Source: Ceratopteris richardii
Taxonomy: Eukaryota; Streptophyta; Polypodiopsida; Polypodiales; Pteridaceae
DNA length: 64,000 bases
Direction: 5' to 3'
Assembly (NCBI GenBank): GCA_020310875.1
Contig: CM035417.1
Span: forward strand, 103,166,647 to 103,230,646
The position numbers and the translations under genes are program-made. Position 1 is the stretch's first letter, and each line of letters opens with the position of its first letter. The notes beneath the pieces were generated by a model. The model was not told where the DNA came from and ran no database searches. It was given only the letters and a program-made list of their open reading frames with translations. Of the stretch, positions 41,392-52,617 are shown piece by piece.

Positions 41392-41618
41392 TGTTGATAT
41401 ATTTAGGTAGTGATGTGTGAACACACCAAGATTGCCGGGTCACTTTTTTCCTCTTCAAGAAATTCTTTTCCCCGGCTTGTATATACACCTACTACCCCAA
41501 TGGGTTTCTTATCTTTGTACATTCTAGTGGTAATACATTCAATATTGTGTGTTGTGCTCCAAGCTTCTTCTTCTTCCTTGTGTTGTTCATGTGCCTCCAC
41601 AGACATGGAACTCCAACA
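41392..41618 (+). repeat. Copia-2 5' LTR (227 bp)
   Basis: TGTTGATATATTTAGG to GGAACTCCAACA, matching the copia-1 LTR inverted. Followed by the primer site TGGTATCAAAG at 41621-41631 (one mismatch to initiator-Met). Confidence 0.9.
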
Positions 41619-41971
41619 ATTGGTATCAAAGAAGGTCATTGCTTCATCTAGGGTATCATCGACACCCCTCTGGTCATAGTCTCAAAAATGCACAAAATTT
41701 GGTGTGCATACTCAAGGTGATTAGGAGATCAAAACGACTTTGCTTTGTGGTGCTGAAAGCGCGATCTTAGCTTGTTTCATCCTCCGAACACACTATCATA
41801 GTGCTTCTGTAGGCAATTTCATCTTTTTGTGCCAAAGATATATACAGGCTTCTATTTCGCTATAAGCATCTCGAAGTCTGCTACAAGTTTAGCAAAACTT
41901 GATAGGTTAGTTATATTCAACTTTTTCAAATACAGTCATTTTTTTGCATCAAGGTATTTTAGTCAGTGGCC

Positions 41972-42960
41972 ATGCCTGAAAGGAGTGATGTATTTTGTAT
42001 GTTGGTTATTGAGGATAAGTTGGACGGTACCAATTACCCATTGTTGGCTTATATGATGCATCATGTATTGGATGCAAAAGGACTATGGAATATTGTGCAA
42101 GGTGTTGAAAAATGTCCTATTTCACCTGCAAACATAGTTGCTGAAGGTGATGCAGATGGTCTTGAAGATGATGATATTTTTCATGTTCCTATTCCTGTTA
42201 TGATTCCTACTGCACCTACTGCAGAGCAAATTTGTTGGTATGGCACATGCATTGATAGACTTGTTTGTCAAACGTGCCATTATTCCTCACATTTTCTCTT
42301 ACAAAACAACTAGGGATGCTTGGGATACACTTACCACTTTATACCAGGCAAGGAATGAGGCTTGTATTGCTTACCTCCGAAAATAGTTGGAGAGTGAGCA
42401 CATGAATGAAGGTGATTCAATGGATAGTTTTCTAACAAAGATCAAAGATTTGAAAGAATAGTTGATTTCTACTGATGAAGTCTTGCCTGATAGGTCAATT
42501 CACTTGTGCAAACTATTTTGAATGGTCAACCTGATTCATATCATAGTTTTGCTTCTACTCTTCCAAATGCCTTAACATTTGACGATTTAGTCTATGTTCT
42601 CTTGCAGGAAGATCAGTCTAGGCAAAACAGATCCATTATGCATGTTGCAGATCAAGCTTTCCTGGCTAGTCAGAAGGGCAAAGGTAAATGGAGCTCTTCT
42701 ACTAGTAAGTAGAAATCTGCTAATTCTGCAAAATCAAAGAAGGAAGACAGAGACGAGAAGAAAATAGAAAAGCAAAAATTATTTTGCAAATAGTATAAAG
42801 GAAAGGATCATGTCATAAAAAGATGTCCAAAACTAGCTACTAAAGAGGTAAGGAAGAAAGAGGCTGGAATGGTTGTTGCAGAGGCCTTTACATGCAAAAG
42901 AGAGTCTACTAATCTTGTGCAGAATGAAGAATAAACATTTACCATTGTTTGCAGTTATGA
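41972..42960 (+). pseudogene. Copia-2 Gag remnant
   Basis: Starts ATG at 41972 (MPERSDVFCMLVIEDKLDGT) and parallels copia-1 Gag to the end in shifting frames: LDAKGLWNIVQGVEKC, then 42506-42712 (TILNGQPDSYHSFASTLPNA, LLQEDQSRQNRSIM) and a knuckle whose second Cys is a stop (LFCK-stop-YKGKDHVIKRCPK). A deletion removes part of the region after residue 90. Confidence 0.85.
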
Positions 42961-43649
42961 CCCATCCTCTCATGAACAATGTATTTTTGTAGTAGACTCA
43001 GATTTTTGGTACTTTGATAGTGGGGTGACCAAACATATTACCTCGCAGCGCAGTTTCTTCACTTCACTCAAGCCTACCACTACAGGGAATATTGTCACAT
43101 GTGCCAACAACTCCTCTTATCCTATCATGGGAGTTGATAAGATCATTCTGACTATTGTTGATGGTAGTTCTTTTACATTGTTAGATGCTTTATTTGTGCA
43201 AGGGATCAAGAAAATTCTATTATTAGTTTAAGCTTTAGCCAAGATTGGCTTGGTTGTGAAATTTATTGATGACAGATGTACAGTTCATGATCTATTAAAT
43301 GGCAAGATTGCTTCTGGCATTTTATGTTGTGGATTGTATAAGCTCATAGACTATGGAAAATTTGTGAATGATTCAACATGTGTAGTACATGATTCTTAGG
43401 CTTTGTCAGATGCAAAGCTTTGGCATGCATGCTTTGTTCATCTGAATTCTGCTAGCTTACGACACCAGCAAAAATCTGAAATGGTATCCTCTTTGCCCAA
43501 ACTTGAGGCACCTAGTAAACATGTATGTGATGGCTGTATTTTGGGCAAAATGCAACATTCCTCCTTCCACAAAGATGGTTCAGTTTGAGCTACTCAGAAA
43601 TTGCAGCTTGTTCATAGTGATGTTTGTGGTCCTATGTAGACACCCTCTT
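42961..43649 (+). pseudogene. Copia-2 protease and GAG-pre-integrase remnant
   Basis: The protease active site reads FDSGVTKHIT (DSGA changed to DSGV) at about 43013-43042. It continues through the codon that is TAG in copia-1 but CAG here, then IMGVDKIILTIVDGSSFTLL. After stops, LWHACFVHLNSASLRHQQKS and KHVCDGCILGKMQHSSF give the pre-integrase finger. It ends in LVHSDVCGPM of the integrase core, at the CACTA insertion point. Confidence 0.85.
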
Positions 43650-43990
43650 CACTACAAGGAATACGGGCGTGTAGCGACGGTTAACGCGACAAAATTTTGT
43701 CGCTATAAAATTGCAACTTGCGTCGGAATTACCGTTGAGCGCAGACCGTCGATTATACGACGCAAAAAACGACGGTATTTGCGACCTCTATTGCGACGCT
43801 TCCGCCTAACGTCGCTTAAACGACGCTTGTCAAAGGCGTCGCTTAAGCGACGCTTTTTTGCGTCGCATAAGCGACGGTGCACACCGTCGTATAAGCGGCG
43901 GTGCAGACCGTCGTATACGCGACGCTAAGCAAATGTCGCTTATACGACGACGCGTTGCATCGCTTATACGACGATCTATTGACGGACAAA
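43650..43990 (+). repeat. CACTA left TIR and subterminal repeat region
   Basis: After the terminal CACTA repeat the region holds about 18 copies of GCGACG or CGTCGC in both orientations, often joined as palindromes such as CGTCGCTTAAGCGACG or GTCGCTTATACGACG. In En/Spm elements the TNPA protein binds multiple short subterminal motifs of this type; these are the likely binding sites here by analogy. Confidence 0.85.
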
Positions 43991-44171
43991 AATTAAAACG
44001 TTGGAGGCTCTGCAATCGGCATTTTCACGCATCCGATCGAAGAGCTCTCCAACGTTCGCAATTGCGCTGTGCTTACGAGCTGAAGCAAGTATATGCAGAA
44101 TTGTTGTTTTGCTTAAGCTCTCTGTTATTGTCTCCCTCTGTCTTTGTTTCTCTCTTTCTACATCTTTCTCT

Positions 44172-44260
44172 CTTTGAATTTTCTCTCTCTCTAGATCTCT
44201 CTCTCTCTAGATCTCTCTCTCTCTAGATCTCACTCTCTCTCTCTAGATCTCTCTCTCTCT

Positions 44261-44342
<82 letters not shown>
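44172..44342. repeat. CT microsatellite upstream of plus-strand gene
   Basis: Mostly (CT)n with AGAT interruptions to 44270, then an uninterrupted run to about 44335. It precedes a TTATTGCAG acceptor-like site (44352) and the first coding ATG (44383), so it is probably in the 5' leader or a leader intron. Confidence 0.9.
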
Positions 44343-44343
<1 letters not shown>

Positions 44344-44382
44344 TTATTGCAGGTTATTCAAGAAGCTAACCAAGCAAAAACT

Positions 44383-46565
44383 ATGGATCACAATTGTAAG
44401 TACAATTTCTATTATTTGTAGATCATTTGAATTGTGTTATTTTCATTACATACCATACTCACACTTATTGATATGCACTCATACACTTATACATGATGAA
44501 GAAGCACACACACATGCATATACCTACATATACACATATACATGCACATACACACACATACACATAGAGTTATACATATACACACACATACACAAGAACA
44601 TGCACATATTGATACATACATATACACTTATACATGCACATGCATATACATACATATACGCACACATACACATGCACATATACACATATACATGCACATA
44701 CACACACATACACATAGAGTTATACATATACATGCATATACATATACACACATACACATGCACATGCACATACTCATACACACATATACACTTATACATG
44801 CACATGCACATACATACATATACACACACATACACATGCACATACATACACATGCACATACATACATATACACACACATACATATACACTTAGGTACACA
44901 CATATGAATGAATTATATAATTAAAGTATTAAAACACATGCTTAATATAAACAATAATAACAATCAATAGAACAAAACTCTTCATTACTTAATACCATAC
45001 ACACAATTCAAAACATGACTGAAATGAAAAATATATAGATAAATATATATATATATATCAATGTAAATACATATAATCCAATGTCATAATCAACGTCTAA
45101 AATCCTAATCATCATCATCATGATCATCATCATCATCAGCAATATCATGATCATCCTGATCTTCCTCATCCTCATCCTCATGATCACCCTGTGACGATCG
45201 AGATCGTCCCTCCTGTGTCTGTCTCTCCACCTCATCCATATTTGTCTCCTCATAATACTCCTGTATTACATATAACAAACATAAATCAATAAAATAATTA
45301 AAACATTCATAACAACAAAATAATTATATAAAATTTAAAAATACTCACAAAGGCATCAGGATGATCTTGTATATACTCGCTCAAACGCCGATATCCAAAA
45401 TGTGTAGCATACTCGATCTCGTGTTTCGTAGGATATCGGCCATAATCCTTTCGCTGCAATGAAACAAATAAAAAACATAAGTTGCTTGCATTTTAACTAA
45501 AATAAAAAATATACTCACAATAACACATATACTTACAAACGTAGCTACAAAACCATTATGGCCCATTTGGCCTAAGTGCGATGTGTGGCCCGACTCCACT
45601 CTCTTCTTTGCAGCAGCCTGTTTATTCAAGGAAAAAATACATAAATTAAATTAAAAAATTACTAAAATATCTAAAAATTATAAATATAAACTATTAATTT
45701 GTGTACCTTCTGCTGAGGAAATGACTCCTGAAGACGTAGCTGTCTGCGAAAAAACTGCCACGACTCAGGTGGTATGTTAGCTCGCCTCTTATTTTTTTCG
45801 ACCATACAATATCTCCTATTAATTTAATCTCAAACATAAAAAAAAGTCAGAATACATACACATATATACACACATATACACATACACATACACATACCCA
45901 CATACACATATACATGCAAACATATACGCATGCATATATGTATATATATACACATATACATACATATAACATAAACACACATATACATATCCACATATAT
46001 ACGTACACACACATGCATGCATATACACTCATTCATACAAAATACATGCATTTATCCCACAATAATATGTGTTGTGTATATGTGAATATGTGTGTATGTA
46101 TAAATGTGTATATGTGAATATGTGTGTATGTGTAAATATGTATATGTGAATTTTTTATTTATGTAGATAATCAAATTATTAATATCAAATACCATTATTT
46201 GTAGATTCTGATCAATCAGATGGAACACCACCACCGTCTCCTCATCGTGCAACGACTTTATACTGTAAGTATATGAAATATTTAATTTTAACTATATTTG
46301 ATGGATACATAACTTATATATATTTTTTATGTTTCTTATGATGTGCAGATTCTGATCAATCAGAGGGTACTCCACCACCTCCTACCCATGCAACGACTTC
46401 ACATGTGTCCTCCGATAGGAATTATGATGAATTTTACTATCAAGAGCATATTATATGTTGGTGTAACTCTTGTTATGGCACGCACGATTGGAATGTATTC
46501 AACATGAGGCAGAGTATGGTACTTTTGAGCATGCACCATCACCTAGTCAACGTGATAATGCTTGG
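44383..46565 (+). CDS. First exons of the CACTA plus-strand gene
   Basis: Three candidate exons. Exon 1 44383-44395 (ATG, four codons and one base, donor GTAAGT). Exon 2 46205-46264 (acceptor TTTGTAG, donor GTAAGT). Exon 3 46349-46565 (acceptor GTGCAG, donor GTATGT). Phases agree (1 and 1): exon 2 and exon 3 both begin SDQS(D/E)GTPPP and share about 45 bases, so exon 3 looks like a tandem exon duplication. Within exon 3 a frame change is needed to reach the phase of the SET exon (HEAEYGTFEHAPSPSQRDNAW lies in another frame than its start), so this part may be damaged. The 1.8-kb first intron contains four exons of the opposite-strand gene. Confidence 0.5.
44430..44895. repeat. CACATA/TACACA microsatellite
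   Basis: Low-complexity (CA/TA) array within the first intron of the plus-strand gene. Long open frames in both strands here (His/Thr/Tyr or Met/Cys/Val only) are artefacts. Confidence 0.95.
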
Positions 46566-47910
46566 GTATGTATTTTCTATATATATTAATGTCATTTTTT
46601 ATTTAAAAACCATGTATAAAATCAAATTATTATTGATATACACGAATACTTGCTCGATGATGATGATGATGATGATTTTTCTCATAATGTTAATATACCT
46701 CGTACACGTCATGGACTTGCTGTTCATCAATTACAAGCAGAGGTTTATAGAAATCCTCTACCTCCTGGTTTAGAGAATGAAACGGCTAGAGATTATCCAT
46801 TGCCAGCTCGTGATCGTTCTTTAGTACAAACATATGATAGAAGAAGATATGGAGGATGGAATAGAGGACCACTTCCTTTAGATGGAGAGGTTTTCAACTT
46901 TTGGGGTAATCGCTATATGATTGCTCCATCCACTATTACTAATGCTGGTCGTGGTCTCTTTATTGTAGAGGATTTGTATGTGCCTCCGAACTCTGAAGTC
47001 ACTCTTATGTCATTTTGTGGTCCTATATATGGATGGGGAGATTGGCATCGACTTTCACGTTATGTTCAAAGCATGAGTACTTATGGAATATGCTTGAACG
47101 CAGCATCTCTTACTAGTAGAAGGATTTTACATGCAGAAAATGAAAGATTATATATTGATGGAAGACCTTACACACATGGAAATATAGCAGGTTTAATAAA
47201 TAATAGTCGAGGGTTACATAATAGTTCAAGGACTAATTGCACATTTGAGGAGCGTGAAAATAGTCATGAATCACCATACATGAGTAGAGATGTATCAAGA
47301 TACATAGTTGTCAATGCTATTACTACATTACATGCTGGTGATGAACTATTAGTGAATTATGGATGGCGTAGACCTCCAAGAGCACCTTTTAGCTAGAGAG
47401 AATAAAAATTTTCTATCCATATTTAATAAGTTATATACTTAATTTTATATTTGAAGTTTAATTTTTATTCATTTATGGAATACTAATGAGTTTTATTTAT
47501 ATGTGTAGATTCCAACGTATGATGTTGATGATATTCGTCCACAACATTCACAATTACCAATAAGACCTCATTTATCAGAAGCTTCCATGAGGAGGCTACG
47601 CAAAACTAAGCCTGTGCAATATGCAAAGTTGAAAGATCTATATTCAAAAGATGATAAAGTACAAGATTTGTGTGACAATGATGAAGATGATGGCATGGCA
47701 GATTTTATTGAGGATTGGTATCAAAATGACAGTGAGAGCATGGATATTTCTAAAAATGAGAAATATCTTCGAGAGGAATGTCTAAAGCATGTATATGAAG
47801 GAAGTCATTTGACACGACTAAATGCGAGCTTACTTATTCTCAACCTTCAAAATCGTTTTGGATGGAGTAATGTATCTGTTTCGACACTATTAAGGTATAA
47901 ATTTCAATTT

Positions 47911-47952
<42 letters not shown>

Positions 47953-50900
47953 TAAATATATATACATATATAAATACATGTAGGTTTTTATTCTTACTTT
48001 AGATAAGGTTATAAGAACAAGAACTTGAATTGAATGGAAACTTTTTGTCCGCGCATCTTTTAAAACTATTAATGCATCTTTCCAAATATTCGCAATGGTG
48101 ACCTGGATGAGTCGCATGCACAGAGGTTACTCAAGAGACAGCAATCTGATTATAATGGAGTAGTCCACTTTGTATCCTAAAGTTCAGATGCTCATCATTG
48201 ACATGCAAGAGGTTTACTGCATACCCAAGAAATCCTGCTCTATCTTGAGTAACCTTTGTGCATGCGATTCATCCAGGTCACCATTATATGAACTTATGTG
48301 TGAATTGACAGGATACGATTGTTTTGCGTAAATATTTTGAAAGATGCATTAATAGTTTTAAAAGATGCGCGGACAAAAAGTATCTATTCAATTCAAGTTC
48401 TTGTTCTTACCTTATCTAAAGTAAGAATAAAAACCTGCATGTATATATGTATGTATATTTATTTACCTTTTTTAATATATCTTTTTTTGATAAACTTACA
48501 GGTTATTATCTGAAAAGTTTTTACCAAGTCAAAATATTCTTCCTACCTCACATGATGAAATGAAGAAGATAATCAACAATCTTGGTATAGATTATCAATG
48601 TATACATGCATGTCCTAACGATTGTATTTTATATAGAGGTGAATATGCAGACTCTTTGACATGTCCCAAATGTCAATCTCCTCGATATAAGGGTGAAGAA
48701 GGTAAAATCCCGAATAAGGTATTGAGACATTTTCCATTGGCTCCACGGATTAGATATATGTTTCAAAGCCCCGAATTATCAAAGCTTTTGACTTGGGGAC
48801 ATGATCACAAAAGTACTGATGGAATAATCAGAATTCCTCATGATAGTGTTGCTTTTCAGCATATTGATTCTACATGGCCTGAATTTGCACAAAATCCACA
48901 GAATTCTAAAGTTAGGAGTTGCATTAGATGGGGTTAATCCATTCTCCATGAAATCCAGTAAATGGTCAACATGGCCAGTGGTAGTCATAAACTACAATCT
49001 TCCGCCATATCTTAGCATTAAAAAGGAACATTTAATGCTTTCACTTTTAATCCCAGGCAAAAGACAAGTTAAAGATATGAATGTATATCTTGCTCCTCTC
49101 ATTGACGATCTTCAAGAGTTATGGAGAGGTATTAATGTCATTGATATATCAAAAAGCATCAATGAAAGACATATTACGATTCGTGGTATTGTGGCTTGGA
49201 CTATTCACGATTTTCCTGGATATGGCGTTTGTTCAGGTATTGATGTAATTTTTTTATTCAATATGCATGTAAATAAATATGATTTAATCTAATTATATTT
49301 TTATCCTTTTCCATGATGCAGGAATATCTACTAAGGGTTATAAAGCTTGTCCATATTGTGGTGATTGGTTGAGATCAATCTATAGTAAGAATCTCAACAA
49401 AAATATTTATCTTCGACATCGACGATTCTTGCCTGATGATCATCCATTAAGATCTAAAAGAGAAGCGATACATTTTAATGGAAAGCTTGAAACAGGCCAA
49501 TATCCAAAACCTATGACGCCTATGGATTGGTATAAAAAATGGACAGATGGACCTCTGATAGATCCAGAAGCAGAAATCTTCAGTGATGATTCAGATAATG
49601 AGTATGTGAACAGAGGTAAAGGGAAATTGGCACTCGCACAGAACATATCAATATGGTATTCTTTGGAGTATTGGAAAGAGTTAAAAGTATGTCATCTTCT
49701 TGATCCTATGCATATATTCAAAAATATTGGTTATTCACTATGGCAGCATCTTCTTGGACTAAAAGATACCACAACATCAAGGAATGATTTGAAAGATCAA
49801 AAATCCAAACCAAAGTTATGGCCAGTTTTTGATAGACATCGACAAGAAACGACTTATGCATCTGCTCCTTGGGTACTTACAACAAAAGAGATATAGACTA
49901 TCAACAATAGAATTCAATTGATCAAGACTCCTACAGGATATGGAGCATCGTTTCAAAACATGTTTACTATGGATGATAAGAGCTTATCTGGATTAAAGAC
50001 CCATGATTGGCATAACTTTTTGAAACATATTTTACCTTTGGTTATCGATGGATGTACAACGAAAGGAGTACGAGATGTGATCTATCGTCTTGGATCACTT
50101 ATAAGGTAATTATGATACTTTTATATTTAATATGTATGAATATTGGATATCTTTTATTTTTTAATTAACTTCTTTACAATTGTTTTTATGATTTGTATAG
50201 GTGGATTACATCCAAAGAGATCGATAAAAATTTGATCCCACAAAAAAAACGTGAATGCAAAGAGCTACTATGTTTGATGGAAAAAGAACTTCCTACTTCA
50301 TTTTTTGATATTCAAGTTCATTTACTAGTCCATCTTGTAGATGAGATAGAGATTGCCGGTGTTGTCAACACTCGATGGATGTTTTGGGTCGAGCGATTTA
50401 TGGGAATACTAAAAGGTTATGTGCGACAAAGAGCAAAACCAGAAGGATCCATGGCAAAGGGTTGGATGCTTGAAGAGTGCATGTATTACGTTAGTGAGTA
50501 CCTTGAAAGAGTTCATGAAGAAGCTCCACGTGCATGGACCAACGAGTCTTCTTCAAAAATAACAGATGAGGTATTATCAGGTAAGGGGGTTCCATTCTTA
50601 TTTACATTTCAAGAAAAAAATGATGTTTCTACTTTTGTAGCATATAATAGCGAATGCATGCAAGCATTCGTTAGCGAGTACGAGGAACTTCAAAGTCTCC
50701 AAAGTAAAAGGCGAAAAAACAAAAGATCTAGACCTAATCTCGATAATAATGAGATTACAGATATACCTTCTTTCACGGATTGGCTATATAGTCGTTTGCA
50801 ACACGCCAACGCAAATAATGAAGAAATCTCAGATGAGCAAAGAGAGTTAATGATAGGTTGTGAACAAAAGGTAATTTTATTAAAATATATATTTTATTTT

Positions 50901-52572
50901 TTTCATATATGTATGTTAGTTTCTATTTACTAATTGAATTTATTTTGCAGGCTCGAATGTTCACTAATATGTGGGCTTTTGGACAGCATATTAGAATCAA
51001 AGCCATTGATTCTTTACGTAAAACAGAGGATTCTAGTATTGTTGCTTGTTTCAAGCAACTATCACGTGCTAGCTCAAAAGACACGAACCTTATAGATAGC
51101 GAACTTGGTTACGTAGGAACTATTGTTGGTATCTATGAAATTTCATTTCGTACATTCAAACAGGTAGAAAAAAGTTTATATATATTTTTTAGAGTTAGTT
51201 ATTTTTTTAAGCACCTAATAATGGGACGTTTTTGTTGTTATATATTTTGATAGGTCATTTTGAAGGTTGATTGGTATCGAGCGGAGTATAAAGGTAGTAA
51301 TTCTACAATAAGAAAGGAATTATCTGGGTTTTGGGCAATTGATTCTTCCAAGCTAATGCGATCTACTAAAGAACCATATATTCTTCCTAGGCATATTGAA
51401 CAAGCATTTTTTATAAAAACCCAGATGCTCATCCTTGGTGGCAAGTCATTCATGTGCAACCTAGAGGTAGGTCATTGTTTGAACAGTTTATTGTTAGAGA
51501 GATTGAAGAAAGTCCTCTTGATGATTCAGCATCAGATACTGATACATCAACATCTGGAATAAAAATTAGACTCATTATACATGATAATGATACTAATCTT
51601 TTTTATGAAGAGGATAATTCTCTACATGCTGATTCTACTGATGAGGAAGAGGAATTACCAGAAATAGATATTAATCCACCAATAGATGATGTGATTCATG
51701 AGAACATAGATTTAACAATAGAAGAAATAAATGAAATCAATAAGGATAATGAAGATGAGACTATATTGATGTCTTACCAAAATGATGGCAATAATGAAAA
51801 CATATGAGCAGATTAGATAGTAACTTGAAGCTTCTGAATGGATATCAGATAATAGGTTTTCTTTATTAACTTGAATAACGATGAATCCTACTAGAGAGAT
51901 GAAATCATGTTCTTCTAAGTTAGAACATGAAGCTCGGGGGTATGCCTAATTATTTTACATATAGCTTTATCTTCGAGGAGTAAATTTTTATCATGTATGT
52001 ATGCATATGTGTGTGTATTCATGTGTATTATATGTATACATATATTAGTATGCATATATATGTATTTCATGTATATGTATGTGTTTGCATGTGTGTGATA
52101 TATGTATACATGTATTCATGTACGTAATATATGCAAGTGTTTATAATTGTGTACATGTATATATGTATATGTGTCTATGTGTAAATATGTACATGTAAAT
52201 ATGTATGCATGTATATATATGTTTATGTGTGCATGTAGGCATGTACATGTATGTGTAAATATGTACATGTAAATATGTTAGTATGTATATATATATTTAT
52301 GTGTGCATTTAGGCATGTATGTGTGAAGCATAATATATCTACTCCATTTTATATTTATGTATCCTATCTACATGATGTGTATATATCTTTACATATATTA
52401 TGAATCATGATCCTCGTTGATTCGAGTAGCTATATATAGAGGCATAAGGTTGGGAGGAGAGACATCTCTCTAGTAGGACGTCGGAGGTGTACATATACTT
52501 CAAACATATGGCTAAAAGGTTGAATTAGAGTTTTTAAATTAGGGATTTCAAAACCCTAATATCGAGATTAGT

Positions 52573-52617
<45 letters not shown>

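Noticed and set aside
44430..44907. Open frames of 91-153 codons on both strands
   Set aside because: Same artefact from the CACATA microsatellite in the first intron of the CACTA plus-strand gene.
45105..45815. TNPA-like C-terminal exons as a separate small gene
   Set aside because: The first of these exons has no initiator at a sensible place and its phase fits exactly onto the exon ending at 52627, so one seven-exon gene explains both halves.
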